NCBI GenBank assembly: GCA_963976795.1
Contig: CAXBLT010000019.1
Span: forward strand, 1-37,123
Origin: UBA7359 sp963976795
Lineage (GTDB): Bacteria > Pseudomonadota > Gammaproteobacteria > Eutrophobiales > Eutrophobiaceae
Length of the DNA: 37,123 bases
Direction: 5' to 3'
Below are positions 24,539 to 33,621 of the stretch, one piece after another (positions within the stretch are counted from its first letter, which is position 1; each line of letters starts with the position of its first letter). A program made the position numbers and the translations under genes. The notes beneath the pieces are model-generated. The model worked only from the letters and a program-made list of their open reading frames with translations. It ran no database searches and was not told the DNA's origin.

Positions 24539-26011
24539 ATGAGACTTAGCAGGTACATAATTTCAATTTTAGCAGTGTTTTTATTCTTACCTAATAGTGT
24601 TTTGGCAGCAGGAGACGCACATTTGCAAGATTTTACTGCTCATTGGGCTGGCATAGTTTGTCTTGTCGTTTTTGTCCTCGCCTACACACTGGTTGTTTTT
24701 GAAGATCAGCTTCATATGCGAAAGTCTAAACCGGTCATGGTTGCTGCAGGTATTATCTGGATGTTTGTCGCCATTGTATATTCACAAAGCGGCGACCAGC
24801 ATACGGCAGAAATCATGATTCGTCATAACCTGCTTGAATTCGGTGAGTTATTTTTATTTTTACTCGCTGCGATGACCTACATCAATACTATGGCGGAACG
24901 AAATGTATTTGATGCCTTACGTGCCTGGCTGGTATCTCAAGGGTTTTCATTAAGAACTATTTTTTGGATTACGGGTGTTATCTCTTTTCTCTTATCTCCA
25001 ATAGCTGACAATCTTACAACGGCATTATTGATGTCCACAGTGGCGATGGCGGTAGGCGGTACGAATACTAAATTTATTGCACTTGCCTGTATTAATATTG
25101 TAGTGGCTGCTAATGCGGGTGGCGCATTTAGCCCGTTCGGCGATATCACTACTTTAATGGTTTGGCAAAAAGGTGTAGTTCCTTTTGCAACGTTCTTTGC
25201 CTTAATCATTCCTTCCGTGGTTAACTGGTTAATCCCCGCCGTAATCATGTCAATGTTTGTGGCTAAAGAAAAACCCGATGCGATCAATGAGAAAGTCGAA
25301 TTAAAAGAGGGTGCTTTTATTGTTGTTGGCATGTTTATCTTGACTATCAGCATGGCGGTTAGTGCACATAATTTCCTACATTTGCCACCAGTCATTGGCA
25401 TGATGACTGGTTTAGGCTTCCTGAAATTGTTTGGTTATTACCTGAAGGTGAAGAATATGCGTGCTCTGAAACAGAAAAAACAAGAGTATGAATACAAGCC
25501 AGGTGCCGGTGCTTTAGATGCAGAGTCGATCAGTGCAAGTGATCACAAAGATGAAGAGACCTATGACATCTTTGGTATCTTGGCAAAGGCCGAGTGGGAT
25601 ACATTGATGTTTTTCTATGGTGTCATTTTGTGTGTTGGTGGCCTAGGTACTATGGGTTATCTTGCTGCACTATCTCAATTTATGTATATCGACTTGGGCC
25701 CGACAACAGCGAATATATTGGTCGGTATCGTGTCAGCCATCATTGATAATATTCCGGTAATGTTTGCGGTATTAACGATGATGCCACATATGGACGAAGC
25801 GCAATGGTTATTGGTGACATTAACTGCTGGCGTGGGTGGTTCTTTACTCTCGGTTGGTTCTGCTGCTGGTGTTGCAGTTATGGGACAGGCCAGAGGTATA
25901 TATACATTTTTTGCACACCTTAAATGGACTTGGGCTATCGCTTTAGGTTATGCCGCTAGCATTTGGGTTCACTTCCTGGTCAATAGCCGTTTTATAGGTG
26001 TGGCTGTTTAA
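24539..26011 (+). CDS. nhaD: NhaD-type Na+/H+ antiporter
   Basis: A 490-aa polytopic inner-membrane protein of the NhaD branch of the ion transporter superfamily. It exports Na+ (or Li+) in exchange for protons. Features seen are an N-terminal hydrophobic leader (MRLSRYIISILAVFLFLPNSVLAAG), which is common in NhaD, about ten further membrane segments, SPIADNLTTALLMSTV and AGGAFSPFGDITTLMVW in the first half, and IIDNIPVMFAVLTM with VGSAAGVAVMG in the second. The paired Asn/Asp helix breaks match the family. It has a strong Shine-Dalgarno and its own terminator, so it is monocistronic. The gene fits a salty habitat. Confidence 0.94.
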   Translation: MRLSRYIISILAVFLFLPNSVLAAGDAHLQDFTAHWAGIVCLVVFVLAYTLVVFEDQLHMRKSKPVMVAAGIIWMFVAIVYSQSGDQHTAEIMIRHNLLEFGELFLFLLAAMTYINTMAERNVFDALRAWLVSQGFSLRTIFWITGVISFLLSPIADNLTTALLMSTVAMAVGGTNTKFIALACINIVVAANAGGAFSPFGDITTLMVWQKGVVPFATFFALIIPSVVNWLIPAVIMSMFVAKEKPDAINEKVELKEGAFIVVGMFILTISMAVSAHNFLHLPPVIGMMTGLGFLKLFGYYLKVKNMRALKQKKQEYEYKPGAGALDAESISASDHKDEETYDIFGILAKAEWDTLMFFYGVILCVGGLGTMGYLAALSQFMYIDLGPTTANILVGIVSAIIDNIPVMFAVLTMMPHMDEAQWLLVTLTAGVGGSLLSVGSAAGVAVMGQARGIYTFFAHLKWTWAIALGYAASIWVHFLVNSRFIGVAV

Positions 26012-26037
26012 GACTTAACAGGGTTTATTAATAAAAT

Positions 26038-26073
26038 AAAAGTCGGATGCCTTTAGGCATTCGACTTTTTTTA
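26038..26073 (+). terminator. Intrinsic terminator of nhaD
   Basis: AAGTCGGATGCC pairs over 12 bp (one G-T pair) with GGCATTCGACTT around a TTTA loop, followed by a run of Ts to 26072. A-rich sequence before the stem may let it work in both directions, which would suit the convergent hpnA side. Confidence 0.92.
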
Positions 26074-26312
26074 TGTCTGGAATAAATATTCTAATTAGCT
26101 TACTTATTAGAGAGTAGTTAACAACGATAAAAAAATCCCCGATTAAGGTAATAGACCTATCTTGGGTACATGTTTATATTATAGGTACATCACGGATGTT
26201 GTTTATGATTAAAGTCGGATTTTTAATCACTAGCACTTAAAGGATGCTGTCATGGAAGAGTCTGCGCTATGGACGGCGCAACCAATAATAAAATTTATAC
26301 TGCAAATTTATT
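26074..26312. other. Intergenic region between nhaD and hpnA ends
   Basis: The region lies between convergent genes. An inverted repeat GATTAAA (26207-26213)...TTTAATC (26222-26228) surrounds GTCGGATT. The 10-mer AAAGTCGGAT is shared with the nhaD terminator stem. GGTACAT occurs twice, 19 bp apart (26165 and 26184). None of this marks a gene. Confidence 0.4.
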
Positions 26313-27299
26313 CTATTGGTAGTTCTCGGCATTAAACCATTTTATGGCATCATCGAGACCTTCAATACCAGGTCTTGATTGATAGCCTAACTTCTCTTTT
26401 GCTTTATCGCTGCAAAAAAACATAATTTTTTTAGACATTTTGACGCTCTCTACAGTGGCTCTGGGTTCTTTATGCGTAACGTTGGCAATGCGTTCCATTA
26501 TCCATGCAATAGGTAGGACTAAATTATGAGGCAAGCGAATAGATGGTGGCGTCATTCCTTGATTGATACAAATGTATTCTAATATCTGCGCCAAAGACAT
26601 ATTGTCGCCACCAAGGATATACCGTTCGCCGATATTCCCTTTTTCTAACGCAAGAAAATGTCCATTCGCAACATCATCAACATGGACTATATTTAGTCCC
26701 GTTTCAACATAGGCCGGCATGCGATTACGAATCGTGTCCAGGACGATCCTTCCAGTAGGTGTCGGTTTTATGTCGCGCGGCCCAACTGGAGTAGAAGGGT
26801 TAACTATGACAACCGGGCTAGCCATTTCTTTAACGAGTTTATGTACTTCTTGTTCAGCCAGATATTTTGAACGTTTATAATGTCCAATCATATCTTCAAG
26901 TGTTACCGGTGTTGTTTCATCAGAGGCCATACCCTTTTTATCGATACCTAATGTAGCGACGCTACTGGTATAGACAATTTTTTCAACACCAGCTTTAGTG
27001 GCAGCAATAATTAAGTCGCGTGTTCCGTCTACATTTGTTGCATACATTGGTGCAGGCTCAGGGAGCCATAAGCGGTAATCTGCGGCAATATGAAACAAGG
27101 TATTACAACCAGTGACAGCACGTTCTAGTGAATGCGAGTCTCTCAAGTCTCCTTCTATAACTTCAAGGTCAATGCCTTCAAGGTTACGTCTTTCTGATCC
27201 GGGTCTGACTAAAACTCGTACTTCATGACCCTTATTGATTAGAAGACGTAATACGGCTGAGCCGACAAACCCATTGGCGCCTGTTATTAATGTTTTCAT
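26313..27299 (-). CDS. hpnA: Hopanoid-associated NAD-dependent epimerase/dehydratase HpnA
   Basis: A 328-aa extended short-chain dehydrogenase. The N-terminal Rossmann motif GANGFVGSAV (8-17) binds NAD(P), and the catalytic Tyr/Lys lie in YKRSKYLAEQ. FHIAADYRLWLPEP is characteristic of the HpnA family. HpnA is regularly found in hopanoid gene clusters, but its reaction is not settled; a sugar or side-chain redox step is assumed. It is the last gene of the minus-strand hopanoid operon, 18 bp after hpnN. Confidence 0.92.
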   Translation of the reverse strand: MKTLITGANGFVGSAVLRLLINKGHEVRVLVRPGSERRNLEGIDLEVIEGDLRDSHSLERAVTGCNTLFHIAADYRLWLPEPAPMYATNVDGTRDLIIAATKAGVEKIVYTSSVATLGIDKKGMASDETTPVTLEDMIGHYKRSKYLAEQEVHKLVKEMASPVVIVNPSTPVGPRDIKPTPTGRIVLDTIRNRMPAYVETGLNIVHVDDVANGHFLALEKGNIGERYILGGDNMSLAQILEYICINQGMTPPSIRLPHNLVLPIAWIMERIANVTHKEPRATVESVKMSKKIMFFCSDKAKEKLGYQSRPGIEGLDDAIKWFNAENYQ

Positions 27300-27317
27300 G
27301 TGAAAAAATTATTTAGT

Positions 27318-29948
27318 TCAATCACGGTGAAATAATCCAGAACTTAATGAATCTTGCCATATTAAAAATGCGGGAAGTATTATCATAGTAGAGATCATCA
27401 TTGAGGCAAGACCCAAAGACAAGAGTAAACCCATGCTCGCCATGCCTTGATGAGATGCGAACGCCAGATTTCCGATGCTACAGATCGTTGTCAATGAACT
27501 AACGATAACGCCACGAGAAGAACTGGTCATAAAGATATTTCTCTGAGATTGCTGTTCCTGACGAAAGCGGTCAGCAATATGAATGCCGCTATCTACTCCG
27601 ATACCTAGTAATAGTGGCAGACCAATAATATTGGCAAAATTGAGTGGAATATTAAATAACAACATAAAACCAAAGGTAAAAGTGCCTCCAATAAACACAG
27701 ATAACAATATAATTAATGCATCAATTTTTATTTTCATTAGCAGGACTAACAATATTGCGATTGAGATAAATGCATAAGTAAATGCAGATTTAAATGCGGT
27801 GATGACAGCTTCTCCTGCTTCAATACTAATAACGGGAGAGCCTATGACATTGTTATCATATAATTGTAGTTCTTTTACAAATCGTTTCATTGCTGCGTTA
27901 TCATTAAGATTCTCAACAGGCAGTATTTGCATTTTGTAATAACTATCACTGACCCAGCGCTGATGAATCTCGGCAGGAATGTTGTTTGATTCAACTTCTT
28001 TCGCATTGAGCGCATCAGATAAAGAACGCATTCTGCCAGGAAAGCTGTTTAATAATTGTTGTTCCAAGCGCTCAATCTTCTCGCCATTTTCAGGGTTCTT
28101 TAATATTAATAATAAATTATTCAGGTTATTTTTTAATGACTTTAATTCTTCATCCATCTTTTCTATGGGCATAACATTAAGCTTGTTGATCAAGTTATGG
28201 ATGGTGTTTAGTCGTTCTTCATTGTTGATTTCTGACTTTGACCCAGACGGAGTTAGTACGCCTAATAATAAATTCATGTCATCAATAATAAATAATTTAT
28301 CTTCTTGTTCCTCAGGAATAAAATTATTCAGAGAAACAACATGGTCAACTAATGCAAGTGATTCAATATTGATTTTTGTTGATTGAATATCAGTTGTGTT
28401 CTTTTTAAGTAAAACACCGCTCCATGGGGATGTTTTGCTATCTTTTAATAAATCACGGTAGGTTTGTACAGATTCATTCTCAGGGTCTTGAAGGTTTAAC
28501 GTGTTTGTATCGAAGCTTATTTCATTGAATTGAAAACTCAGGCTGAGAATAATTATTAACGTGAATAGAAGTATTTTTTTTGTATGTTTATATGGCAGGT
28601 TGATTATTGCTTCTAACACACGGTGCTTCTTCTTGTCCTTGATTTCCACCCTTGGTTTTGAATGAACAAAGGTTAATAGTGCGGGTAATAATGTGAATGT
28701 AAATATTAGGCTGATGAACATACCGCTGCCGGCAATCCAGCCTAATTCTGCAACACCCAGATAGTCGGTTGGTATAAAAGAATAAAAACCAATTGCCGTA
28801 GTGATTGCACAAAGGATTAATGACTTGAAAATATGCGTTATTGCCATTTGTAAAGCATGACTGCTATCGGCTATAGCAAATTTTTCTTCTCGGAAACGCA
28901 ATAATAGATGGATAGCGAAGTCAATTCCGAGGCCGATATACAGAACCGCAAATGCGACTGATATCAGGTTTAACTCTCCAATCGTTGCAGTTGCAAAAGC
29001 AGTAGTTGCGATCAAACCAAATAGTAAAGTAACCAGACATGCCGATACTAACAGTACTGAACCCAGTCCTATTGAAAGAATAATCGCGACCAGAATTAAG
29101 GAGATGATAATGGCCTGAATATTCGCTTTAGAAACACTCTTTAATTCTTCGTAGGAAAGCACAGTGCCGCCTGTTAAGCGGACTTGAATCGCAGTATTAT
29201 CAGCAAGTTTTAATGATTCTATGGTTGCGCGTACTTGTTCTATTATGTCCTCATCAGGTAACAATGACGTACTATTGTCTTTAGTTTGCAATACAATGAA
29301 TTCACGGTAGACATCTTCAATATCATCATCAGGATTCATCAGACGTTGCCAGGAGACTTGATGGTTTTCATCATCAAGAGCGTGGTTAATCTCAAGTAAC
29401 AATGGTTTAATATCTATGTCTTCGTCGTCTTGCTTTGCCTGAATTGCATCGCTCAACATATTAAACAAACCACGTAGATTCTGATCGTCTATCAACGTCC
29501 CTAGAAAAGGTTGGATGGTCGCTAATCGATCAGCAAGGTCTTGCAGTTCATCAAGTTCGAGAAACAAAAAAGCAGATTGACGAAAGTAAGGTAATAGCGA
29601 GGGGTAGTAAATATCATTAAAGAAGTCTGAGTTATCCTCAAACCTTGAATATAACAACGCTGCTGTATCACTTGCTTGATCAGGCGTCGCTGCCTCTACA
29701 ACAACCAGGATGTTATCGTTGAATTGTGGAAATAATCTTTCGTATTCGATATCAAGTTTTCGCCAGTGGAGATCCTTTGACAGCATATCAGTGGTACTGG
29801 TACTCATATCAAGGTTGTCTTTGATATAAAATACAGCGGCAACAGTTAGCGCAACAATGCCAATGATTATCGGGATCCGAAATCGCTCAATGAATTTCAA
29901 CCAGGACAGTATCATACGTTCGGATACCGATGAATGGGTTTGGCTCAT
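27318..29948 (-). CDS. hpnN: Hopanoid transporter HpnN (RND/MMPL family)
   Basis: An 876-aa RND-type inner-membrane exporter. Two repeats are visible, each with one helix (first at 25-42), a large periplasmic loop, and a five-helix bundle, including GLGIDFAIHLLLRFREE in the first half and LLGIGVDSGIHIADRFRQE in the second. These Asp-containing helices belong to the proton relay of RND proteins. In Rhodopseudomonas and Burkholderia, HpnN moves hopanoids to the outer membrane. The second periplasmic loop is long and polar (about 490-710). It lies between the PhyH gene (49 bp upstream) and hpnA. Confidence 0.93.
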   Translation of the reverse strand: MSQTHSSVSERMILSWLKFIERFRIPIIIGIVALTVAAVFYIKDNLDMSTSTTDMLSKDLHWRKLDIEYERLFPQFNDNILVVVEAATPDQASDTAALLYSRFEDNSDFFNDIYYPSLLPYFRQSAFLFLELDELQDLADRLATIQPFLGTLIDDQNLRGLFNMLSDAIQAKQDDEDIDIKPLLLEINHALDDENHQVSWQRLMNPDDDIEDVYREFIVLQTKDNSTSLLPDEDIIEQVRATIESLKLADNTAIQVRLTGGTVLSYEELKSVSKANIQAIIISLILVAIILSIGLGSVLLVSACLVTLLFGLIATTAFATATIGELNLISVAFAVLYIGLGIDFAIHLLLRFREEKFAIADSSHALQMAITHIFKSLILCAITTAIGFYSFIPTDYLGVAELGWIAGSGMFISLIFTFTLLPALLTFVHSKPRVEIKDKKKHRVLEAIINLPYKHTKKILLFTLIIILSLSFQFNEISFDTNTLNLQDPENESVQTYRDLLKDSKTSPWSGVLLKKNTTDIQSTKINIESLALVDHVVSLNNFIPEEQEDKLFIIDDMNLLLGVLTPSGSKSEINNEERLNTIHNLINKLNVMPIEKMDEELKSLKNNLNNLLLILKNPENGEKIERLEQQLLNSFPGRMRSLSDALNAKEVESNNIPAEIHQRWVSDSYYKMQILPVENLNDNAAMKRFVKELQLYDNNVIGSPVISIEAGEAVITAFKSAFTYAFISIAILLVLLMKIKIDALIILLSVFIGGTFTFGFMLLFNIPLNFANIIGLPLLLGIGVDSGIHIADRFRQEQQSQRNIFMTSSSRGVIVSSLTTICSIGNLAFASHQGMASMGLLLSLGLASMMISTMIILPAFLIWQDSLSSGLFHRD

Positions 29949-29997
29949 TATTTTTTATCCAGTTTTGGCAAGCTAATCGGTGCTTGTTTGCTAACCG

Positions 29998-30744
29998 CTA
30001 GACTCTAAACACGTATTCTTTCTCTGCATCCCGTTCAATATCAGGAGGGTAACTAAGACGTTTATCATCATAATACTGTCTTCGGTGATCGCCTTCTGCT
30101 GCTGCATTGTATGTGACGTAAAGTACTCTTCGCTGTTCATCCGTCATGTTCGGTTTTGATCGATGCGGAGCAAAGGAATCAAAAAATACGGCATCACCGG
30201 GATTGGTTGTAACCGATATATAATCGAGGGCATCTTCATCAAGCGGCTTCCATGCTTCGCCGATTAAGCCTTTATCGTGAGAACCACTAGCCATTTCCAG
30301 ACAGCCATTTTCAATGGTAGATGCATCGACACTGACCAGAGCGGTAATATGTAGCTTAGCATATCGATCCCAACCAGCCTGTACGTCTTGATGCGCCTTA
30401 AAACCATCACCACCCGGCATTTTAAAATTGATTTTATCCTTGAACAAGATTGCTTCATCATCGAATAGTTGCGATGTGATTTGTTGTATCTCGCCGCGTA
30501 CGAAAAGATCGCTGAAGCCTTGATGGAAGGGTTCTATGTCTTCCATGCGTGACAATATCCGTTCTCCCGATGCTAGTTTGCTTTTTTCAAAATACATCAT
30601 GTATTTGCCGGGGACTTCAGGATAATTTGTGACTTCTTCTGTCCAATCAATTATTTCCTGCATCCGTTCCGTATTATATAAATTCCGTATAACAAGAAAT
30701 CCGGTGTTTCTGAATTCTTCAATTTGTTCGTTACTTATTTTCAT
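29998..30744 (-). CDS. PhyH-family Fe(II)/2-oxoglutarate dioxygenase in the hopanoid operon
   Basis: A 248-aa soluble oxygenase of the phytanoyl-CoA dioxygenase family. The iron-binding facial triad is intact: His118 and Asp120 (AHQDVQAGWDRY) and His194 (FAPHRSKPN), with an Arg near 205 as the expected 2-oxoglutarate anchor. The C-terminal TYNAAAEGDHRRQYYDDKR pattern (209-227) is also seen in PhyH enzymes such as those acting on aminoethylphosphonate, but the HD-domain partner of that pathway is absent. It lies 74 bp after hpnG and 49 bp before hpnN on the same strand, so co-transcription is likely. Hydroxylation of a hopanoid or its side chain is the context-based guess; the substrate is not shown by sequence. 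Confidence 0.88.
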   Translation of the reverse strand: MKISNEQIEEFRNTGFLVIRNLYNTERMQEIIDWTEEVTNYPEVPGKYMMYFEKSKLASGERILSRMEDIEPFHQGFSDLFVRGEIQQITSQLFDDEAILFKDKINFKMPGGDGFKAHQDVQAGWDRYAKLHITALVSVDASTIENGCLEMASGSHDKGLIGEAWKPLDEDALDYISVTTNPGDAVFFDSFAPHRSKPNMTDEQRRVLYVTYNAAAEGDHRRQYYDDKRLSYPPDIERDAEKEYVFRV

Positions 30745-30818
30745 GATTGATGATGTTTTATATTAATAATGTCGCTCTTATAAACCAGTTAGTAATTTAT
30801 GACAAGTGACTGGATCAA

Positions 30819-31535
30819 TTAACTGGCGGAATAGAAAAAATGACTGTCTTTCAAGGCTTGAGAAATACTGGATAATGATGCCAGTCCTTTTTTATAACCC
30901 GTTGCCAAAGAAGCTATTTCGGGAATTTGACCAGGTTTTAAAATACAGGAACGCATAAAATTAAAAATCCTGGGTTGTCCCAGATTGTTGGTGTGTTTTA
31001 AGACAGCCTCTGGAATAGCGGTATCTGCATTATCAGAGATTGCTCGTATCACAAGTAAATCAAGATTATTTATCGCTGCAATTTCTGCAATAGCAGCGCT
31101 TTCCATGTCAACTGCCAAGGCCCCGGTTTTTTGTAATAGATGCTGCTTGTCGGCAATGGACGCACACATGTTCTTACTCGATGTAATATCAGCAGTAGCA
31201 AATAGAGAAGCTGATTGAAGCTGGCCTGATACACGATTTAACCAACCCTTCGATACTGAATAACGATTGTTCTCATTGATGATGGTATTAGCGAGGACAA
31301 TGTCACCTGAGTTTACAGATCTATCAATCGCTCCAGCAACTCCCCAACTTACCAAGGCACCTACCTTTAATGAACTTAGCTTTTTTGCAGCAAGGAGGGC
31401 GGATTCATAACCGATACCCGACAGACATAAAAAAACGTCTTGCTGTATCTCGACAGGTAGGCCAACTTTTAACTTTTTGCGATGAAGACATTTTGCCTCT
31501 GCGGGCAAAGCTGCAATGATGCCAATTCTACTCAA
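30819..31535 (-). CDS. hpnG: Hopanoid-associated nucleosidase/phosphorylase HpnG
   Basis: A 238-aa protein of the purine nucleosidase (MTA/SAH nucleosidase-like) fold. HpnG removes adenine from adenosylhopane, giving ribosyl- or phosphoribosyl-hopane on the way to bacteriohopanetetrol. Visible are RIGIIAALPAEAK at the start, SGIGYESA, the glycine loop VSWGVAGAI, and VDMESAAIAEIA with the substrate-binding Met-Glu. The start is not certain. A TTG at 31535 overlaps the shc stop by 4 bp and gives the family N-terminus; another TTG at 31577 would add 14 residues overlapping shc. HpnH, which makes its substrate, is not in the window. Confidence 0.88.
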   Translation of the reverse strand: MSRIGIIAALPAEAKCLHRKKLKVGLPVEIQQDVFLCLSGIGYESALLAAKKLSSLKVGALVSWGVAGAIDRSVNSGDIVLANTIINENNRYSVSKGWLNRVSGQLQSASLFATADITSSKNMCASIADKQHLLQKTGALAVDMESAAIAEIAAINNLDLLVIRAISDNADTAIPEAVLKHTNNLGQPRIFNFMRSCILKPGQIPEIASLATGYKKGLASLSSISQALKDSHFFYSAS

Positions 31536-33481
31536 GACTGAGCTTTTAAAATATTGCGGTAACGAGACAATGCCCAAAGCGGAAAATACTTCGTATAGCC
31601 ATGGTATTTCAAATAAAACACCCGTGGAAATCCCGGTGCCGTGTAACTGTCATCATACCAATGACCATCAGCAGATTGGTTTGCTACTAGATAATTAATA
31701 CCACGTTTTACAGCATCTGTTTCAGCCTCACCTACTGCCAATAATGAAAGTAAGGCCCATGCCGTTTGGAATGCTGTGCTTTGGTACGGGCGGTAATGTC
31801 GAGGAGGGTAATAACTATCATTACTTTCACCCCAACCGCCATCTTCGTTTTGTATTTCTTTCAAATATGAGACGGCTCTTCTGATGTAATCTTGTTGCGG
31901 GTCTTCATCGGCAAGTTCAAGCGCTGTTAATACAGACCAGGTACCGTAGATATAATTTGTTCCCCAACGACCAAACCAGGAACCGTCTTCTTCCTGGTCC
32001 GACTTTAGAAACTGAATAGCTTCAGCAATGGTTGTTGCATATTTTTCTTTATCAGCGAGTGATAACAATGCGATTACTCGACCGGTAACATCAGCCGTGG
32101 GTGGGTCGAGCAGGGCGCCATGATCTGCAAATGGAATAGCATTGAGATAATACTGGGTATTATTGACTTCAAATGATCCAAAGCCGCCACCGTTGGATCG
32201 CATACCCGCCACCCAAACGGCTGCTCGTTCAATGGCTTCTGCATATTTCTCGTTGCCGGTACGATGCATTGCCCAGGCCACCATGGAAGTATCATCCAGA
32301 TCAGGATAAAAATAATTACTGTATTGAAACGCCCAGCCGCCGCCAGCAAGTTGTGGTCTTGGTATACGCCAATCACCCGGTTCATCGCTTAGTTGTCGGT
32401 CCTTAAGCCAGTCGAGGGCATGTTCAATTTCAGGCGTAATGTTTGATTCTGTTTCCGTTTCGATCATTGCTTGCGCTGCAAGACAAGTATCCCAGACCGG
32501 TGATAAGCAGGGCTGGCAATACATTGAATTACCACGTTTAGTGAGTAATGAATCAATAGCCTGTCGTGCCAACTTACGTGAAGGATGTTCTTTCGAGTAA
32601 CCAAGAATAACTAATGATTCATAAACATTTACCATTGCTGGAAAAATACCACCAATGCCATGTTCTTCATTCATACGCGCCAGAAACCATTGTTCACATT
32701 TACGGATGGAGTATTGACGTATAAATTTGGGAACCAGTTTTTCTGCCAGACGACCAATATTGTCAAGCAACAGAAACGCCCTGCTAAGTGGTGTCGTCAC
32801 CTTGAAATAATTTTGTTCATCCTCTGGCGGCGTAATAAATAATTCTCTTATGTCTATGCCGCGCGAATTCACTGCCAAGGGTTTCATTGTGCATAAAACA
32901 AACAGGGGTACCATTACTGTACGTGACCAGTAAGATACTTTGTCGATATGAAACGGGAACCACTTAGGCAAAATAATAACTTCTGCTGGAATGAAGGGGA
33001 CTGCTCGCCATGGTACTTGACCAAACAATGCCATGGTAATTCGGGTGAATACATTGGCATGTGATGCACCGCCATGATTCAGAATCATATTCTTTGCACG
33101 AATCATGTGTTCTTCATGAGGATCATCGCCAGTAATCTTTAATGCATAGTAGGCCTTGACTGAGCAGCTAATATCAAAATCACCTCCAGTATAAAGTGAC
33201 CAACCACCTTCTTCATTTTGCTGGTCACGTAAGTACTGGGCAATCTTCTGTTCGGTTTCATCATCGATTTCACCGACGAAATGGTTCATTAAGATATATT
33301 CAGCAGGGATAGTGCAATCGGCCTCGAGTTCATATATCCAATGACCGTCATCGTGCTGTTGTTCGAGTAACTTATCTTTGGCAGATAGGATGACCCCATC
33401 CAGATCAGCATTGATCTTAGACGGGTGAGTTTCATCCAATGGATGATTGGTGATGTTTTCGTTTCGTGTTTCGAGGTTCAT
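31532..33481 (-). CDS. shc: Squalene-hopene cyclase
   Basis: A 649-aa class II triterpene cyclase (also called hpnF) that folds squalene into hopene or hopanol at the inner membrane. The catalytic acid motif DxDD is Asp394-Leu-Asp396-Asp397 (YPDLDDTSMVAW). Many QW repeats are visible, such as DGHWIYELEAD, QNEEGGWSLYTGG, DGSWFGRWGTNYIYGTW, EDGGWGESNDSY and SADGHWYDDSY. The length matches characterised bacterial enzymes. It is the second gene of the operon, 140 bp after sqs; a large inverted repeat sits in that gap. Confidence 0.97.
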   Translation of the reverse strand: MNLETRNENITNHPLDETHPSKINADLDGVILSAKDKLLEQQHDDGHWIYELEADCTIPAEYILMNHFVGEIDDETEQKIAQYLRDQQNEEGGWSLYTGGDFDISCSVKAYYALKITGDDPHEEHMIRAKNMILNHGGASHANVFTRITMALFGQVPWRAVPFIPAEVIILPKWFPFHIDKVSYWSRTVMVPLFVLCTMKPLAVNSRGIDIRELFITPPEDEQNYFKVTTPLSRAFLLLDNIGRLAEKLVPKFIRQYSIRKCEQWFLARMNEEHGIGGIFPAMVNVYESLVILGYSKEHPSRKLARQAIDSLLTKRGNSMYCQPCLSPVWDTCLAAQAMIETETESNITPEIEHALDWLKDRQLSDEPGDWRIPRPQLAGGGWAFQYSNYFYPDLDDTSMVAWAMHRTGNEKYAEAIERAAVWVAGMRSNGGGFGSFEVNNTQYYLNAIPFADHGALLDPPTADVTGRVIALLSLADKEKYATTIAEAIQFLKSDQEEDGSWFGRWGTNYIYGTWSVLTALELADEDPQQDYIRRAVSYLKEIQNEDGGWGESNDSYYPPRHYRPYQSTAFQTAWALLSLLAVGEAETDAVKRGINYLVANQSADGHWYDDSYTAPGFPRVFYLKYHGYTKYFPLWALSRYRNILKAQS

Positions 33482-33621
33482 TACTATCTTTTGACAATAC
33501 GCAGAAATGTTAAATTAGGGTACATAGCTACAAACATTAATAATAAAAAATTATTAATGTTTGTAGCCATTCTCATCCCCTCAATTTTAATCAGCGGTTG
33601 TAATGCAACGCGCTGATATCA
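33482..33621. other. sqs-shc intercistronic region
   Basis: 140 bp, with the 21-bp-armed inverted repeat at its centre. It carries no convincing gene on either strand. Confidence 0.5.
33524..33570. repeat. Large inverted repeat between sqs and shc
   Basis: The 21-nt arms at 33524-33544 and 33550-33570 (one G-T-type mismatch) surround a 5-nt A loop. Arm core: GCTACAAACATTAATAAT. As RNA it would form a long AT-rich hairpin in the sqs-shc transcript. No T-tract follows on the minus strand, so it is not a standard terminator. It may adjust transcript stability or the sqs/shc ratio. Confidence 0.85.

Noticed and set aside
26252..26335. 27-codon plus-strand ORF with an AGGATG just upstream
   Set aside because: It runs into the end of hpnA on the other strand and has no recognisable features. 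Too short to support.
27979..28386. 135-aa plus-strand frame inside hpnN
   Set aside because: Antisense shadow of the hpnN periplasmic loop, low complexity in Ser, Phe and Asn.
33557..33616. 19-aa plus-strand peptide with a lipobox-like LISGC
   Set aside because: The start codon lies in the right arm of the large inverted repeat, there is no Shine-Dalgarno site, and the length is below known small lipoproteins. Probably chance.
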